Source of the DNA: Actinomycetospora lutea
GTDB lineage: Bacteria > Actinomycetota > Actinomycetes > Mycobacteriales > Pseudonocardiaceae
Length of the DNA stretch: 48,827 nucleotides
Assembly (NCBI RefSeq): GCF_028737205.1
Contig: NZ_JAQZAL010000040.1
Coordinates: 1-48,827 of the forward strand
Direction of reading: 5' to 3'
Both the position numbers and the translations under genes were made by a program. Of this stretch, positions 1-7,653 are shown piece after piece. How positions within the stretch are numbered: position 1 is the stretch's first letter; every line of letters begins with the position of its first letter. The notes beneath the pieces were generated by a model. The model was not told where the DNA came from and did not search any database. It was given only the letters and a program-made list of their open reading frames with translations.

Positions 1-41
1 AGCAAGCCAGATCATCGCAGGTCAGGAGCACCTTTCGTCTT

Positions 42-194
42 TCAGGATCTCGTGTCGAACCCAGCCCGATGAAAGCCCCGGGCTAAGAAGACGGTGACCA
101 CCGTGGTCGAGAATGCCGAGTTGGCCCAGTCGAAGAAGTACCAGCCGATGCGTTCCCCTCGAGTACTGAGCGGTGCTTCCGCCGCGGCGGCCAT
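42..194 (-). pseudogene. Truncated start of a UMF1-family MFS transporter
   Basis: The first ~36 residues contain RIGWYFFDWANSAFSTTVV, which I recognise as the N-terminus and start of the first membrane helix of UMF1 (Atg22-like) MFS transporters. Homology stops right after TVFL. The frame then runs through about 13 unrelated residues to a TGA at 42-44, so a protein of roughly 400 residues is reduced to 50. No continuation is seen further left within the window, in any frame. A deletion or rearrangement near base 85 is the simplest explanation. Identification rests on one conserved motif, but a distinctive one. Confidence 0.6.
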
Positions 195-329
195 CGCGCA
201 CCTCGCGTCCAGTCCTCGGCCTCGGTCCGACACCACTGCCCTCGCCACCGTCGCTGCCAGGGGTGCTGTGGCAGAGACGATGAGCCCGCCCGGGCGCCGG
301 TCGGTGGCCGGCGCGGCGGCCGCTCGCGC

Positions 330-469
330 CTATCTCGGCGGCGTGCGTGCGCCCGCGGCCGCGAGTACGCCCCGCCAGGCGACCCATCCGCGCCACGCCC
401 CTGTCGCATCCGTCGGGCGAGGACGGGGTCGGTGGAGGTCAGCACGCGTTGGTCCCGGTCGTCGAGCAT
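330..469 (-). pseudogene. Broken DUF3040 gene copy
   Basis: Starting from ATG at 469 the frame reads LDDRDQRVL then TSTDPVLARRM, matching the intact DUF3040 gene at 45035-45316 but lacking its EEVEREL segment. After ARRMRQG the match continues only in another frame (WRGWVAWRGVLAAAG), so there is also a frameshift. The hydrophobic second half of the intact protein is missing and the frame closes at 330. The homologous DNA extends upstream past the start codon to about base 640. It is therefore a decayed duplicate of the distal gene, not an independent gene. Confidence 0.7.
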
Positions 470-568
470 CGCATCCCGCCCTCCTCGCCACATCGGTGCG
501 CCGCCACGACCGCTTCCCCGTCGTCGACGCCTCCCGTCGAGGCCCTTCCCAGGACCCCTGAGCAGGCC

Positions 569-601
569 TGTCGGGGTAGGACCGTCGGTCCCACCCCGAC
601 A
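569..601. repeat. 33-nt near-perfect hairpin, copy 1
   Basis: The arms TGTCGGGGTAGGACC and GGTCCCACCCCGACA pair across a GTC loop (15-bp arms, one G-T or A-C position). The same 33 bases occur without change at 45412-45444, and similarity continues for about 40 bases beyond. Both copies lie upstream of a DUF3040 coding region read on the minus strand. It may be an attenuator, a binding site or a dispersed extragenic repeat. No T-tract follows it, so a simple terminator is less likely. Confidence 0.75.
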
Positions 602-894
602 GGTCGCGGGCCCTCTCGAGCCGGCATCCGAGCAGCGCCGACGCGAGCTCGGAGAACTGGGCCGTGACCTGTGGATCATTCCCTCGACGGCGTCGAGGAC
701 GCGGTCGACACCGGGCACGCATCGAGACGGTGCCGGGTGCCGCCCGGGAATCCGGCACGCTCCCGGTGCCCGCACAGCGAATTCGGGTCGAACGACCCTC
801 CCCCAAGCGTCGAGAGCCGCGGAGCGTCGCCACTTCGTCGGTCCCGCTGAGCGGGCCGATCGGGAGCGGTCACACGGACGGGAAGGGGCCGGCC

Positions 895-1128
895 ATGGGT
901 GTGTGCGAGGTCTGCGGCAACGACTACGACCGGAGTTTCGAGGTCCATGTCGAGGACGCCGTCCACGTGTTCGACAGCTTCGAGTGCGCGATCCACGGAA
1001 TCGCGCCTCGCTGCGAGCACTGTTCCTGCACGATCATCGGGCACGGGGTCCAGGCTGGTTCGCACCTCTACTGCTGCGCCTCCTGCGCGAGCGCGGCAGG
1101 TTCAGAGGGCCTGCGCGACCGGGCGTGA
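895..1128 (+). CDS. Small Cys-rich zinc-binding protein (metallothionein-like annotation)
   Basis: A 77-residue protein with CEVCGNDY at residues 4-11, a FECAIHG segment, CEHCSC and a terminal CCASCAS. The evenly spaced CxxC pairs and His residues indicate a small treble-clef or zinc-ribbon protein. Actinobacterial proteins of this look are often annotated as prokaryotic metallothionein-like, but the function is unknown. The ATG at 895 is chosen because the conserved Cys core starts right after it and GGAAGGGGCC precedes it. The gene stands alone among decayed sequence and looks intact. No membrane segment or signal peptide is present. Confidence 0.75.
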   Translation: MGVCEVCGNDYDRSFEVHVEDAVHVFDSFECAIHGIAPRCEHCSCTIIGHGVQAGSHLYCCASCASAAGSEGLRDRA

Positions 1129-1314
1129 GGAATCGTCAACAGGGGTGCATCCGAAGTCGTGAACGCGCTGGCCAGCCAACTGCCGCGGGCCGCTTAGGGC
1201 ACCGCTTACGTCACACCACGACTGCCAGCGTTAGGTTACCGCCCATGAACGGCAGTCAGTCGCACGTTCATCGACCAGCACAAACGAGCACAGCGCATCA
1301 CCCGTGCCAAGGTG

Positions 1315-1359
1315 ACTCTCGTCCACTGGGTTCGGGGTTCGAGTCCCTGACGGCGCACC
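1315..1359 (+). repeat. tRNA-Lys-like 3' remnant, direct repeat copy 1
   Basis: The sequence carries a T-arm (GGGGTTCGAGTCCC) followed by ACGGCGCACC, which reads as the 3' acceptor strand, discriminator and CC of a tRNA. It resembles the 3' half of actinobacterial tRNA-Lys from memory. The 5' half, D-arm and a proper anticodon stem are absent. A second copy at 1916-1960 matches 39 of 45 positions. Integrating elements commonly use tRNA 3' ends as attachment sites, so these are read as attachment-site remnants. Confidence 0.6.
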
Positions 1360-1404
1360 TTTGTGCTGATCACAGCGCTATGGAGCGATCTTTGACGTGA
1401 TCGC

Positions 1405-1853
1405 ATGTCGCTCCAGCGGCCGTTTACTCCGCTCGACCAGCTCAGGCGACGATCGTTGCTGAGCTTCGTCACCGAGCTTGATCCCCCCGTGGGCGCGTGG
1501 CTCGGGGTGGACGAGCTCCGACGTGATCGGACCGAGCACCTGCCGGACGACGGTGTCTGGAACGAGCGGCACGCGGCATGGACGCCGGAGCGGGTGGACC
1601 TGATCGACCAGCATCGCGGCCAGCAGACGACCTACGGCGAGCTCGCCGCGCGCGTGCGGTCGCTGGCCTGGTCGCGGGCCGAGAAGGGGGTCGGTGCCGA
1701 GCACCAGGTCGCGGTGTCTCCCGCAACGACACCCGCACTTTCGAGGTCCTCTACGCGTGCGCGCTGCTCGGGGCGGCGTCCCCGACGATCCCGTTCCTTC
1801 GCTGCTTTCGGCGGCTCGCCGGCGCCCTCCGCGCTCCTCGCCGCGTGGGCTGA
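1405..1853 (+). pseudogene. Broken AMP-binding (acyl-CoA synthetase-like) gene fragment
   Basis: One frame reads AAWTPERVDLIDQHRGQQTTY followed by GELAARVRSLAWSRAEKGVG, typical of the N-terminal part of ANL-superfamily adenylating enzymes, where the substrate is declared and the first Rossmann-like segment starts. At about 1720 the match jumps frame to FEVLYACALLGA. After that the similarity fades. The P-loop (SGTTGxPK), the A8 region and the C-terminal lid are all missing. The fragment lies between the two tRNA-like direct repeats, so it could be residual cargo or a replaced chromosomal gene. Family assignment is from motifs only. Confidence 0.5.
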
Positions 1854-1915
1854 CGGCGGGGTCGCGCTGACCACCGTCCAGCATGACGACCGCTGCGCTC
1901 GCCCGAGCAGACGCA

Positions 1916-1960
1916 ACTCCTGTCCACTGGTGCCGGGGTCCGAGTCCCTGACGGCGCACC
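1916..1960 (+). repeat. tRNA-Lys-like 3' remnant, direct repeat copy 2
   Basis: Same orientation as the copy at 1315-1359, with 39/45 identity. It again ends in CCCTGACGGCGCACC and carries one T-loop substitution (TCCGAG instead of TTCGAG). The distance between copies is 601 bases. Because it lacks the rest of a cloverleaf it cannot be a functional tRNA gene. Confidence 0.6.
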
Positions 1961-2785
1961 CATGGTGACAGGTGTCGAGTCCGGGCCTGCGGGTGCTTCT
2001 CTCCCGATCGTCCACGGCGCGCTCACTCCGGATGATCTTCGGGGGTACCCCCAATGGCTCCGCCTCTTCTGCGGCTCGGCATACACGGTTACATCAAGGT
2101 CATCGAGACCAAGCCGAAGGGCGTGGGTAGCTGCCCTGATCATGGGCGTGGGGGAGCACACGAAGCGCTGATCGGTGCCGCGTCATGCGGGTAGCGCCAG
2201 GTCAACTACGGAATGCGCGTGCACGGTCGCGTAACGCATAGAACTCGCTGTTGGGCGCTCCCCCGGTGTCGAGACGGCGCGCAGCAAGTGTCCGGGTCTT
2301 GCTACCGACTCGACACCGACCCCTGTTCACCTCCTGCGAGAGTTCTTCATTGCTGGCGGGCCGTTGATCTGGCGAGCCTGGTGCAGCACAACCGGCCAGT
2401 CTCCGCGAGCGAGCATTGTGAACTACGAGGACCCGGGTCGGTGCCGATGTGGTGATTCTAACCGGACCTGGAGGTCCTCCCCCACCGCGGATCATTCGGT
2501 CCCGTGTCCGACTGTCACCAACCTCCGTGGTCCGTGCATCTGGCGTCCAGACAACCGGCCAGTACGTATTTCCTTCAGTCACACGAATAGTGGCTGCGCT
2601 CGCCAGGACGAGGACGCGAACATGGACGCGCACGGCCCGGCGGTCGGGGGCCTGCGGGGCGACTACACAGGAATAGCCCGGGACATCGTCGACTTCACAC
2701 ATCGGATCGGATCCGGTGCGTGACGACCGCTCGACCTCGCTCCGGGTCCGTTCGGTTGCCCGTCTCATCCGTCGCCATTCAACCA
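1961..2785. other. Gene-poor stretch, no supported coding region
   Basis: No frame here gives a recognisable protein or a convincing codon pattern, and composition is less GC-rich than in the genes. A 28-nt string at 2093-2120 recurs with one mismatch at 38054-38081. A 5-bp inverted repeat (GGACC TGGA GGTCC) lies near 2463. The tetramer-rich string CAACCGGCCAGT occurs twice, near 2389 and 2551. The promoter for the SH3 gene at 2802 should lie in the last part, but I cannot assign it. Confidence 0.4.
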
Positions 2786-2801
2786 TCAGGAGGTTTTCTC
2801 C

Positions 2802-3134
2802 GTGTGCTACGTCGAGGCCAAGACCGGGGTTCGCATCCGCAAGGGACCGGGTACCCACTACAATTCGGTCGGTCTGCTTCCCAAGGGGCACTATCTGTAC
2901 TCCTCATGCCACATCACCTACGGAGGTCACTACTCCGACTGCGGCGGCAGCAACCGTTGGGTGGAGGTGGAGCACCACGGCCACTGGGGCTACTACGTCG
3001 CGTATCGGTGCGTGAGGCACTACTTCGACGACCATGATCGGAACGATCAGGCGTCGGTCGAGGCGCTCCGGGCCGAGGGCGCGGACGAGAGTTCTGCGCC
3101 CGCGCCAGAACCGGTCCCCGTCGCCGAAGGCTGA
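2802..3134 (+). CDS. Bacterial SH3-domain protein without signal peptide
   Basis: A 110-residue protein. Residues 9-35 (GVRIRKGPGTHYNSVGLLPKG) are a classic bacterial SH3 (SH3b) repeat, a fold that usually binds peptidoglycan or peptides. The middle carries YSDCGGSNRWVEVEHHGHWGYYV, and Cys36, Cys47 and Cys70 could form a disulfide. The C-terminus is Pro/Glu-rich and disordered. The GTG start is fixed by a strong Shine-Dalgarno CAGGAGGT at 2787-2794, 7 bases upstream. SH3b proteins normally carry an export signal; this one has none. It sits at the border of the eCIS-associated block, so delivery by another route is possible but unproven. Confidence 0.8.
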   Translation: MCYVEAKTGVRIRKGPGTHYNSVGLLPKGHYLYSSCHITYGGHYSDCGGSNRWVEVEHHGHWGYYVAYRCVRHYFDDHDRNDQASVEALRAEGADESSAPAPEPVPVAEG

Positions 3135-3186
3135 GCGGCCCGGTTTCGCCCTCGCCGCGGTGGAGCACCGGACATCGAGGCGGGAC

Positions 3187-3219
3187 GGCAGCCCGGGACC
3201 CTCGCGGCCCCGGGCTGCC
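3187..3219. terminator. Bidirectional hairpin terminator between convergent genes
   Basis: Perfect 11-bp inverted repeat GGCAGCCCGGG / CCCGGGCTGCC with an 11-nt loop, lying between the convergent genes ending at 3134 and 3274. It lacks a T-run, as is common for actinobacterial terminators. It can serve both strands. Confidence 0.7.
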
Positions 3220-3273
3220 ATCATGGCGTGGCGGACACTCCGCACGTCGACGAGCTCGAGCAGATACTCCTGG

Positions 3274-3654
3274 TTACGGGCGGCAGTGGACGGCGAGGTG
3301 GAAGCCCGCGTCCGTTGGGCTGCCGGCGCTGGTCGCGGTGGTGAGGAAGACCCCGCGGTCGTTGCCGTTCCTACCGACCACCGTGATCTCGCCCGAGGGG
3401 GAGGAGCCGACGTCCCCCGAGAGTCCGATGGTGCCGAGGTAGGCGCAGTTCCGGACGCTGCGGTTGAAGATGACCTCGTAGGCGCCCTGGCCCAACCTCT
3501 GCGCCGAGGTCGCTCCGAAACCGCGCGCGAGGGTTCCGTCGGCGTTGACGACAGCGAACAACGCGCACGCGCAGCCGCTGGACGAGGCCTCGGCCTCCGC
3601 CGCCTCGGCGGACTGGACTTCGAGGTTCTCGGGAGGAAGATTCAGTGTCGACAT
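3274..3654 (-). CDS. Small beta-rich protein of unknown function
   Basis: A 126-residue protein with no signal peptide. After an Ala/Glu-rich leader (residues 1-26) and a Cys pair (GCAC), it contains VVNADGTLARGFGATS, GAYEVIFNRSVRNCAYLGTIG and a final HLAVHC. I recognise this as a recurring family of short, predicted all-beta actinobacterial proteins annotated hypothetical. The conserved Cys residues (in RNCAY and AVHC) could pair. The ATG at 3654 is preferred over upstream alternatives because the upstream frame is Arg-rich and unconserved. AAGG lies 9 bases upstream. Function is unknown. Its position in the block of leaderless proteins makes it worth testing as eCIS cargo. Confidence 0.7.
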   Translation of the reverse strand: MSTLNLPPENLEVQSAEAAEAEASSSGCACALFAVVNADGTLARGFGATSAQRLGQGAYEVIFNRSVRNCAYLGTIGLSGDVGSSPSGEITVVGRNGNDRGVFLTTATSAGSPTDAGFHLAVHCRP

Positions 3655-3811
3655 CGGTGTACGCCTTTCTCGGGAACATACGGGTATCGGCGCTCGTCCG
3701 AAAAGATGGGCCGCGATGAGGGATCGGCGTGCCGGTCGGGTCGGTGTCGGCCACCGGGAGCCGCGGCAATTCAACCTTGCGGTTGAGTCTGCTCGCGAAC
3801 GACCCGCCCTA

Positions 3812-4924
3812 TCAGCGTAGAACTCGCGATGACCACTTCTTACCGCTTACCGAGTCACTCGATTCGGCACCCGCGCCCTTCTGGGTGCGCGGCGGCAACG
3901 TCCTGCTCTCGCCAGGGCCGTCCACGTTCTTGCGAACGGTCCTCACGAGAGTGTCCTGTGCCCACCTCTCGTTGAAGCCGGCGACGAACGCAACCACCGC
4001 GAAGAAGGGCAGGAGGCCTGCGGTCGCGTCGTGCGGGGGGCGCAGGGGAAGCAGCCCGGCGGCGACCACGAGGAAGAACAAGGCGCCGAAGACGGCCCCA
4101 ATGATCGGCCGGAAGGCCCCGGTGGCCATTGCCATCCGCTTGCTGCGATCCCGCACCGACACGTCGGTGCGATCGCTGGTGATGCGGGAGAGGACGCTGA
4201 CGACCGCCCCCAGGCCTCCCGCGCCGATGCACAACGGGATGGCGAGCGTGGCGGGGGCCGGGCCCGCGGGGTCCAGGGGGAGCCAGCGCGAGAGGACCAG
4301 CAGCACTGCGCACACAAGCAGGCCCGGGAGGAGACCCAATACATACCGAGCGATCAGCTCCTGGCGGGCCGATTCCTCCACGTAGGTCTCGATCTCCTCG
4401 GCCTCGCGGCGGACGACGACGGTCGCAGCGTCGACCTTGCGCAGGTTGTCGGGACGCTCCGGCTCGGCCGCGCAGTGATCGGCCGTACGCAAGAGGTAGA
4501 CCAGCAAGGTGTACATGTCCTGCGCGACCGTGAGCTGGGCCAGGCGACCCAGCCTCGGCTGGGCCCGGCGCTCGATCACGCGACAGGATCGGATGACGGC
4601 GTCGAACTCGGGTGTGAGGGTGCCGGCCTCGTACTCGAGCCTCGTCCGCGGTCCTCGTCCGAGCCGCCGATCGCCGACGTCCACGAGCAGGACGGCGGCG
4701 CGCGTGGAATCGGCGAAGTAGGAGTCCAGGATCCGTGCTCGCTGGTCGCCCTCGTAGCTCTTGCGGGTCTCGGTGAAGAAACACGGCAGGTGACGCTGTC
4801 GGTACGCCTCGATCAAGTCAACCAGAAACGCGGGGCGGGCTACGCCATCCCGGGCGCACGTCGGGACGAAGGTTGGAGCGCCGAGCGACTCGTCATCGCT
4901 CACGGAGTGTTGCACGCTGGTCAT
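3812..4924 (-). CDS. Membrane protein, four helices, unknown family
   Basis: A 370-residue protein. Residues 1-185 are soluble and charged, with a helical stretch (VVVRREAEEIETYVEESARQ) just before the membrane. Four hydrophobic segments follow at about 194-216, 226-248, 271-294 and 300-317, with a short basic loop (DRSKRM) between the second and third. The C-terminal ~50 residues are cytoplasmic and polar. I do not recognise the family. The start at 4924 has GGAG 6 bases upstream; an extension to 5011 is open but Arg-rich. The gene is divergent from the first S8 peptidase and shares its promoter region with two palindromes (5061-5109). A role in membrane docking or a regulated stress response is possible but unsupported. 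Confidence 0.75.
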   Translation of the reverse strand: MTSVQHSVSDDESLGAPTFVPTCARDGVARPAFLVDLIEAYRQRHLPCFFTETRKSYEGDQRARILDSYFADSTRAAVLLVDVGDRRLGRGPRTRLEYEAGTLTPEFDAVIRSCRVIERRAQPRLGRLAQLTVAQDMYTLLVYLLRTADHCAAEPERPDNLRKVDAATVVVRREAEEIETYVEESARQELIARYVLGLLPGLLVCAVLLVLSRWLPLDPAGPAPATLAIPLCIGAGGLGAVVSVLSRITSDRTDVSVRDRSKRMAMATGAFRPIIGAVFGALFFLVVAAGLLPLRPPHDATAGLLPFFAVVAFVAGFNERWAQDTLVRTVRKNVDGPGESRTLPPRTQKGAGAESSDSVSGKKWSSRVLR

Positions 4925-5060
4925 CGGGGACTCCGGGAGGAAGGCATGCGTCCGTGGCCGCCCTCGGCGCGGGCCGCGGTCCCGAAATAGAACCATCCTG
5001 CCGAGGATCAACGGGTTCCTGGATGTCGACGATTATCGGCCCGGCCGACTGTTTCTGCCT

Positions 5061-5078
5061 ATACGCAAGATTGCGTAT
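5061..5078. promoter_or_regulatory. Perfect palindrome, candidate operator 1
   Basis: ATACGCAA and TTGCGTAT form 8-bp arms around GA. It lies in the divergent intergenic region between the membrane-protein gene (start 4924) and the S8 peptidase gene (start 5270), 10 bases from a second palindrome. Perfect dyads of this size are typical of dimeric repressor sites. The regulator is not identifiable from the window. Confidence 0.6.
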
Positions 5079-5087
5079 CTCAGCGCG

Positions 5088-5109
5088 CACTACGTACTTC
5101 TACGTAGTG
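5088..5109. promoter_or_regulatory. Perfect palindrome, candidate operator 2
   Basis: CACTACGTA and TACGTAGTG form 9-bp arms around a CTTC spacer. The half-site differs from that of the palindrome at 5061-5078. It sits about 160 bases upstream of the S8 peptidase start, and the two dyads span only 49 bases. Such a dense pair suggests control of one or both divergent genes. Confidence 0.6.
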
Positions 5110-5269
5110 GGTGTGACTCGTTCGGCCCCTTTCCGGGGCGCGGTGACCTGCCACCATGGAAAGTGCAGTACACCCTCCCTGCATCCGGGATCGGGAAAGG
5201 TGCGCCGCGATCTCCCGTTGCGCAACCGCTCTCGGGTAACCCCCGGCCCGCGCCGACCGAGGAGAAATG

Positions 5270-7015
5270 ATGACGATATCCCAGGCGCCCACGGGTGGCT
5301 CGACCGGACAGGCCGACGAGCGGCGGCGTGAACTCGTGGTGGTCGTGGCGCCGGAGGTCTCGTTGCGTGCCACCGGCGAGGGTGTCCGATCCTTGACCGG
5401 GGCCGACATCAGCTCGATCGCCGAGGTCGCCGCCGCGGAGGACGTAATACTGCGCCCGCTGTTCGGCCAGGAGGACCGCCTCCTCGTCGAGGCGGACGCC
5501 GCCGCGCCGGACGCCGCCGCTGCCGAGGTGGTGGAACGCATGGCCCGCTGTTACCACGCCGAAGCACCGGACGAGCGGCTCGACGACCTGGCCGCGCGCC
5601 TGCGCGCCCTCGACACGGTGGAGGCCGCGTACGTCAAACCCGCGGCGGAGCCGGCCACTGTGCTCGACCGGGTCGACCACGGCCTGCTCGAGGGCATCAA
5701 CGACATGGCGCCCACCGGGCCGGAGGCCACCGCGGCGACCCCGGACTACGTCTCGCGGCAGGGCTACCTCGACGCTTCTCCGGGGGGCATCGATGCCCGC
5801 TACGCGTGGACCGTCTCGGGCGGTCGCGGTGGCGGGACGCGCGTCGTCGACTGCGAGTGGGGCTGGCGCTTCACGCACGAGGACCTGCGCACGAACCAGT
5901 CCGGCGTCATCGCCGGAACCGGCAGCACCGACACCAATCACGGCACCGCGGTGCTGGGGGAGATCAGCGGGGACGTCAACGCCTTCGGGATCACCGGCAT
6001 CGCCCCGGACGCCGTGATCTCGGCGTCGGCGTTCTCGGTGCCGACATCGACCGCTATCAAGGCCGCGGCGGACCGCCTCGTGGCAGGCGACATCATCCTG
6101 CTAGAAGTGCACCGGGCGGGTCCCAACGCCACCGGGGTGGGGCAGCAGGGATTCATCGCGATCGAGTGGTGGCCGGACGACTACCTGGCCATCCGATACG
6201 CGGTGAACCGCGGCATCGTGGTCGTGGAGGCGGCGGGCAACGGGGCCGAGGACCTCGACGCCGCCGCGTACGAGACCGCGCAGGCCGGCTTCCCTTCCTG
6301 GTGGCGGAACCCGTTCCGCCGCGCCGCGCTCGACGCCGGAGCCGTGATCGTCGGCGCTGGCGCTCCGCCACCGGGCACCCACGGTCGCACCTGGGGACCG
6401 GACCGTTCTCGCCTCGACTTCTCGAACTTCGGCGCCTGCGTCGACGCCCAGGGGTGGGGTAGGGAGGTCACGACCACCGGGTACGGCGATCTGCAGGGCG
6501 GCAGCAACCAGGACCTCTGGTACACCGACACCTTCAGCGGAACCTCGAGCGCCTCTCCGATCGTCGTCGGTGCCCTGGCGTGCGCCCAGGGCGCGCTCCG
6601 GGCCGTCGGCCGACCGCTGCTCTCGCCGGCCCGCGCCCGCGAGCTCCTGCGCTCGACCGGCTCGCCCCAACAGGACGCGCCCGGGCGGCCGGCGAGCCAG
6701 CGCATCGGCAACCGGCCGGACCTACGCCAGCTGCTTCCGGCCGCGTTGCGCACGGGGACCTGGACCGGAGTGCAATTCCGCGGCACCGTCCCGGCGGGCG
6801 CCACGAAGCGGTGGTTCACCCACAGCTGGCCCGCGCACTGGCACGTGTTGTGGACGGTCATACCCACCACGCCGCGCGCCGGCGCGCCGCAGGTCCGTTG
6901 GCGGACCCGCGTGGAACGGGCGTCCGACGCCGCCGCGACCTACTGGATCGACATCACCAACACCACGACCTCACCGGTCGACATCGAAGCCCGCTACGCC
7001 GTTCTCGGCTGGTAG
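5270..7015 (+). CDS. S8 (subtilisin-like) serine peptidase with extra C-terminal domain, leaderless
   Basis: A 581-residue peptidase. The catalytic triad is visible: Asp194 (VVDCEWGW), His224 (NHGTA) and Ser426 (SGTSSASP), with the oxyanion Asn324 (AAGNG). Residues 1-170 look like a prodomain plus linker, and 497-581 form a separate beta-rich domain (FRGTVPAGATKRWFTHSWPAHWHV) not part of the subtilisin fold. There is no signal peptide or membrane helix, which is unusual for subtilases. The second ATG is preferred because AGGAG lies 5 bases before it; 5267 is an alternative. It begins a tight plus-strand group with a free-standing copy of its C-terminal domain, a small DG-rich protein and a second S8 peptidase. 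Likely an eCIS-associated effector or an intracellular protease. Confidence 0.9.
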   Translation: MTISQAPTGGSTGQADERRRELVVVVAPEVSLRATGEGVRSLTGADISSIAEVAAAEDVILRPLFGQEDRLLVEADAAAPDAAAAEVVERMARCYHAEAPDERLDDLAARLRALDTVEAAYVKPAAEPATVLDRVDHGLLEGINDMAPTGPEATAATPDYVSRQGYLDASPGGIDARYAWTVSGGRGGGTRVVDCEWGWRFTHEDLRTNQSGVIAGTGSTDTNHGTAVLGEISGDVNAFGITGIAPDAVISASAFSVPTSTAIKAAADRLVAGDIILLEVHRAGPNATGVGQQGFIAIEWWPDDYLAIRYAVNRGIVVVEAAGNGAEDLDAAAYETAQAGFPSWWRNPFRRAALDAGAVIVGAGAPPPGTHGRTWGPDRSRLDFSNFGACVDAQGWGREVTTTGYGDLQGGSNQDLWYTDTFSGTSSASPIVVGALACAQGALRAVGRPLLSPARARELLRSTGSPQQDAPGRPASQRIGNRPDLRQLLPAALRTGTWTGVQFRGTVPAGATKRWFTHSWPAHWHVLWTVIPTTPRAGAPQVRWRTRVERASDAAATYWIDITNTTTSPVDIEARYAVLGW

Positions 7016-7027
7016 GGAAGGAGCCCC

Positions 7028-7282
7028 ATGCGCGTCGGAACGCAGTTCACCGGACGTCTCCCTGCCGGTCAGAGCGGCCGCTGGTTCACCCACAGCTGGC
7101 CCTCCGACTGGCACGTCACCTGGTACTTCATGCCGACCACTCCCGCCCCGGGCGCCCCGGAGCTCGAGTGGGAGGTCGAGGTCGAGCGCGCCTCGGCGTC
7201 GGCGGTGACCTATTGGCTGACCGTCCGCAACCTCTCGAGCGCCCCGATGGACTTCGAGGGCCGCTACGCGGTCCTGAATTGA
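7028..7282 (+). CDS. Free-standing copy of the preceding peptidase's C-terminal domain
   Basis: An 84-residue protein that aligns end to end with residues 497-581 of the peptidase encoded just upstream. Shared blocks are FTGRLPAGQSGRWFTHSWP, DWHV, PTTP, the VERAS segment, TYW and the terminal FEGRYAVL. The gene starts 12 bases after the peptidase stop, with GGAAGGAG upstream, so it is co-transcribed. It has no signal peptide and no Cys. A detached accessory domain could cap or chaperone the peptidase, compete for the same partner, or mark a cargo-docking site. The relationship is seen directly; the role is inferred. Confidence 0.85.
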   Translation: MRVGTQFTGRLPAGQSGRWFTHSWPSDWHVTWYFMPTTPAPGAPELEWEVEVERASASAVTYWLTVRNLSSAPMDFEGRYAVLN

Positions 7283-7290
7283 GGCTCGGG

Positions 7291-7602
7291 ATGAGAACCA
7301 CGATCACGATCACGGACGATGGCGCGGCGGTCGACAGCGCCGCTCCCGCCCACGCCTCGGACCGGGACTCTGACGTCCCGCCCGCCGTCGGCCACCTCGG
7401 GCCGGTCGATGCCGGCGGCCCGAGCAGCGCCGCGTCCGCCGCCACGGTCGGAACCAGCACGTCCATCGACCCCAACGACGGAGGTGCGGCACCGGGATGG
7501 CTGCGCGACCTCCTGGGAGACGCGTCGCCCGGGGATCCGGGCTCCGGCGTCTCCCCCACGCGGAACGGCGCGCTCGACGCCGGCGCCGCCCCGACGAGCT
7601 GA
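7291..7602 (+). CDS. Small DG/Ala-rich protein between two S8 peptidases
   Basis: A 103-residue protein that begins MRTTITITDDGAAVDSAAP and then is low-complexity, with three related motifs (DAGGPSS, NDGGAAPGWL and DAGAAPTS at the C-terminus). It is acidic, has no Cys and no export signal, and is probably disordered. The ATG has a GGCTCGGG stretch upstream. It is 8 bases downstream of the free-standing domain gene and 51 bases before the second peptidase, so it belongs to the same operon. I do not recognise a family. Its position between two peptidases suggests a substrate, propeptide or adaptor. It could also be non-functional low-complexity sequence. Confidence 0.65.
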   Translation: MRTTITITDDGAAVDSAAPAHASDRDSDVPPAVGHLGPVDAGGPSSAASAATVGTSTSIDPNDGGAAPGWLRDLLGDASPGDPGSGVSPTRNGALDAGAAPTS

Positions 7603-7653
7603 GCCGACGAGCTGCTACCGGACCCGCAGAGCCCGACACAGAGGAACCCGCCG

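Noticed and set aside
1315..1359. Functional tRNA gene
   Set aside because: Only the T-arm and acceptor 3' strand fit; no D-arm, no matching 5' acceptor strand, no usable anticodon stem.
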